Assembly: GCA_037367355.1 (NCBI GenBank)
Contig: JAVSCG010000040.1
Coordinates: forward strand, 62,001 to 126,000
Origin: Neoscytalidium dimidiatum
Lineage: Eukaryota; Ascomycota; Dothideomycetes; Botryosphaeriales; Botryosphaeriaceae
DNA length: 64,000 nucleotides
Direction of reading: 5' to 3'
The notes beneath the pieces are model-generated. The model did not search any database. It was not told where the DNA came from and worked only from the letters and a program-made list of their open reading frames with translations. Shown piece after piece: positions 61,387 through 64,000 of this stretch (position 1 is its first letter; each line of letters opens with the position of its first letter). The position numbers and the translations under genes are program-made.

Positions 61387-61484
61387 TTAACACCAATCAG
61401 GGTCACGCATACGAAGATTATTTATTAATAAACATAAGTCCAATTACCTATATTAAAAATTAACAATAACCAAACTTATTGCAC
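61387..61484 (-). repeat. 98-bp exact repeat, copy 2
   Basis: Same 98 bases as 59154-59251, here within the rns group II intron directly downstream of a LAGLIDADG C-terminal relic. Confidence 0.9.
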
Positions 61485-62219
61485 TCGGAGGAACTAGTTT
61501 TTACTCTTATTCATATTAGCTTTTAACTGTTTTATTTTTTCCAAACCATCAAAAGTGAGATTTATAAATAAAATCATAAACTAAAATTATAAGTAAAAAC
61601 TATTAATATTTAACTATATCCATAATATAGATTTACTTCAATTGAAATCTAATACCAGGCATTTGCTTTTTAACTTCTCCTTTCCCCTTTATCGGATACA
61701 ACAATTTCGATAAATCTTATATGTTGCCTCTTCTATAAACTAAACACGGGCGTCGACAAGACGACTGTGATCAACCCCTTTTTATAAAAAAGGGGTTGGT
61801 AATAACTTAAAGAACCGCGGAGTACTTTTAAGAGCTTAATTTATAGCTGAAGATAAAGGGGTTACCAAGTTCAGATATTAGCACAATTTACGTAAGATTT
61901 AGGAGGATAGCTTTACTCCGGTAGAAATATGGTTTCTCTAATAGATTAGTATGTAAAATCTATTCCCTTCCACAAATCTCATGAGTAGTATATCGAAGCG
62001 TCATTGCTATCTTGACTTTCGCTCTCCATGTCTTACTTACACTAGCTCCTGGAGATATAATTATACTTTTTATAATATATCTACATTGTCATCTAAGACA
62101 GGCTACATTGTTCCTACAGCTTCACACATTCAATTACTATCCTGCATGTGTAGGTAGTGTTAGGTAGAGAATACCTAGTGGAATCGCACCACATTACTAA
62201 TACCCGCTTCTTGTCGCAC

Positions 62220-62265
62220 ACATACTTCACTACTGGTTTCAGAAACGGTCTAATGATTCAATCCT
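62220..62265 (-). rRNA. rns: rns exon, E. coli about 915-952 (short)
   Basis: GATTGAATCATTAGACCGTT and AACCAGTAGTGAAGTATGT. The 3' end is fixed by group II GTGCG; the 5' end is approximate. Confidence 0.8.
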
Positions 62266-64000
62266 GATTAATTAAGAGTAAATACAACGTATTTACTCGG
62301 GAAGTCAAAATAACCAATGTGCAATTGGCACCCATATTTACATATGGATTATCCACTCCTTCCCACGAGATATTTACCGTTACAGGATTCGACTGTACAT
62401 TTGAACGGGCATTTCAGCCCAGCTCCGGTGAACCAGTCTGTAGCGACATTTACAACTGCCGACGGTCTTGGGTTAGGATACCTTTAACCGTTTTCACCTA
62501 ATTTTTCTACAGACCAACAACTGATTCGGTTGTAACCTTAACTCAATTATCTTAGTTTTAACTTTTTTAAAACTTATTGCTTAAGTAAGTTGGAGTTACT
62601 TAAGAATACTGGAACTCTTTTAATCTTATAGCCACCATATTCTTGACTCTCTATTGAGTCTATATTAATATGCCTTTTTAATGTTCTATAACTTACACCT
62701 ATAATTTTTAAAACTTCATTTAGAGTTTCCGCTATACAAAGTTCTCCATTTGGTCTAATAATTTCATAAACACTACCTGATTTAAAAAACACTGTTTTAT
62801 TTGAAGCTATATCTCGTACACAACCATTGATAAGTCGTTCGATAATAGGTTTTGCATTTATGATTTCATTTATTTCCTCAGAAGTAAGAATATCTCTAAC
62901 TTCCCCTGAATAAGTAGATAAACGAAAATTATGCATATTATAGGATAATTTTAAAATTAATGTTCTTACCCTATCTATTTTATGTGAACCTTTGTATACT
63001 GCATTACAAATAATTTTAAAATCAACAAAATCTAAACCTTTTTTTGAAATAAATTCCATATCTTCTAAATAAGGGATAAGGTAGTTATTTAACACATTAA
63101 TGTTTTTAATCAATAAAATTGCACTATTTCTACCTTTCTGTTTGTTTATGGAAATAATCGCGCTAGATGTGCTTTTTAATTGATAAATATTCTATTTATC
63201 AAAACCTAAATTGCTTATCAAATAATCTTTTATTTTTTCCAGCACAAAAACTTGATCTCCCTGTAATTCAATTGAAAAAGTAGGTTCTATATCAGTTCTG
63301 GAAAGAAAGAGAAAGAGCTGTCCCCTTCTATAAAACCTAATAACCAATTTTTTGAAATAACAACTTTATGATTTGAAGGCATATTAATAGAAGTACGTTT
63401 AGTATTAATAGAGTTTTTATACTCCATTATTTTATTTTTTAATTGATCTAGATCATCCGAATTTAACTTTTTATCTCTTTCATGATATAGAGTAAAAGCT
63501 TTTTTAAAACTCAAATAATCTAGATATTTAGTGGTATTTAGATTATACTCATCAAAGATAAGCAACAATTTATAAATTCCTTGCTTATCAGATACTGTAA
63601 ATGTACATTTATCTTTAGATAAACTTATATTACCCATATCCAGTCTCTTTTTAATAAACTCTAATACATGCAGATCGTCTCTATGTAATTCTATTTTAAA
63701 CATAAAAGAAAATTTACTAATCTTTGTTTTATCTGCACTATTTACAGCATGAATGACAAAACAAGACTCTGCATCTGAAAAACCTACAAACCATTCAAAG
63801 AATTCAGTTGTAGATTTTTCTTCATCAACATTTAACCTCTTCATTTGACTATTACCATTTTTAACTTTCACAAGACCTATTCCATTATAATATAAAACAG
63901 GGGTAGGCATAAACATCATTCAGAGTTCTCCTGTATACGATGCAATAATATTTTTAAGAAAGTAAAACAGCCAGTAGAGTTGGATTTTAACCAACACTGC
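62266..64000 (-). other. rns intron near E. coli 915 (group I, 5' end outside)
   Basis: The conserved core 62388-62510 is identical over about 130 nt to that of cox3 intron 2, and the 5' ORF lead-in (about 63970-64000) is also shared. The intron carries a decayed LAGLIDADG ORF. Confidence 0.85.
62574..64000 (-). pseudogene. LAGLIDADG endonuclease, relative of the cox3 intron 2 ORF
   Basis: Open from the window end (AVLVKIQLYWLFYFLKN, as in cox3) to a frameshift at about 63300. Motif 1 is EWFVGFSDAESCFVIHAV; motif 2 WLLGFIEGDSSFSF (Ser for Gly). After the shift the frame resumes RTDIEPTFSIELQGDQVFVL, has a TAG after NLGFDK, and then the C-terminal tail NVLNNYLIPYLEDMEFISKK is intact to TAA at 62574. 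At least two lesions. Confidence 0.82.

Larger units (their letters stand above)
61083..62219 (-). other. rns intron near E. coli 952 (group II)
   Basis: The 5' end GTGCGACAAGAAGCGGG follows exon AAGTATGT. The 3' end is CTATCTCGAC. Domain V is at 61122-61155 and a domain VI-like GGGGGGAAAGCCTGAGAGGG follows. The 1137-nt intron has no reverse transcriptase. A LAGLIDADG tail relic (LTFDGLEKIKQLKANMNKSK, about 61500-61565) and the 98-bp repeat lie in it. Confidence 0.9.
58549..64000 (-). rRNA. rns: small subunit ribosomal RNA gene, 3' part (with introns)
   Basis: Conserved 16S-like segments in order: AACCAGTAGTGAAGTATGT near 62230, ATTTAATTCGATAATCCTCG at 61080, GCGTTGCATGGCTGTCTTCA near 61010, AAGTCATCATGGCC at 60870, GGGCTATAGACGTGCCACAT near 59450, ACTAGTAATCGTGTGTAATC near 59335 and GTACTAACCACTCGTCAGGC near 59285. 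The 3' end is placed just past AGGGGAACTTGCCTGGGAAT. The 5' part of the gene lies beyond the window. Confidence 0.92.

Overview
This window is a stretch of a large, AT-rich fungal mitochondrial genome. Almost everything is encoded on the minus strand. UGA is read as tryptophan: conserved Trp positions of cox3, nad6 and the intron ORFs are TGA, and a tRNA-Trp with anticodon UCA lies at 47732-47800. The gene order (rns, trnY, trnN, nad6, a tRNA group ending in trnP, rnl, then trnM/T/M/L/E/A/F/L/Q/H/M, then cox3) matches the conserved Pezizomycotina (filamentous ascomycete) block. cox3 and nad6 also look ascomycete-like to me. The species cannot be named from the sequence.

Layout, read in transcription direction (high to low coordinates). 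(1) 64000-58549: 3' part of rns, with an intron running off the window, a group II intron near E. coli position 952, a LAGLIDADG-bearing group I intron near 1210, and a probable intron near 1400. (2) 58548-55586: two homing-endonuclease genes (HEGs), each followed by a copy of the rns 3' terminus. (3) 55570-45639: tRNA genes Y, N, R, [nad6], V, K, G, D, S, W, I, S, P. nad6 continues in frame into a GIY-YIG endonuclease. Several decayed GIY-YIG genes lie between the tRNAs. (4) 45535-20170: rnl, about 25.4 kb, with 11 recognisable exon blocks and 10 introns (two group II, the rest group I or composite). (5) 20138-11320: tRNA genes with duplicated and broken copies, plus free-standing GIY-YIG genes. 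(6) 10842-1: cox3, with three exons in the window and three large introns.

The main theme is nesting of mobile elements. GIY-YIG genes sit inside LAGLIDADG genes, which sit inside introns (rnl near 2060 and near 2449). A LAGLIDADG_2 cassette with a tRNA-like sequence splits a LAGLIDADG_1 gene within cox3 intron 1. Short GC-rich palindromic elements are inserted in HEGs, introns and spacers, usually breaking the reading frame. Related intron blocks recur in different introns carrying different endonuclease families, so exchange of HEGs between introns seems frequent. Only a few HEGs look intact: cox3 intron 2, rnl introns 2, 3, 4, 5 and 6, rns near 1210, and the genes at 17.1 kb and 57.3 kb. 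The rest are decayed.

E. coli rRNA positions are approximate and come from recognising conserved rRNA segments by eye. Intron ends marked approximate need covariance models or RNA data.
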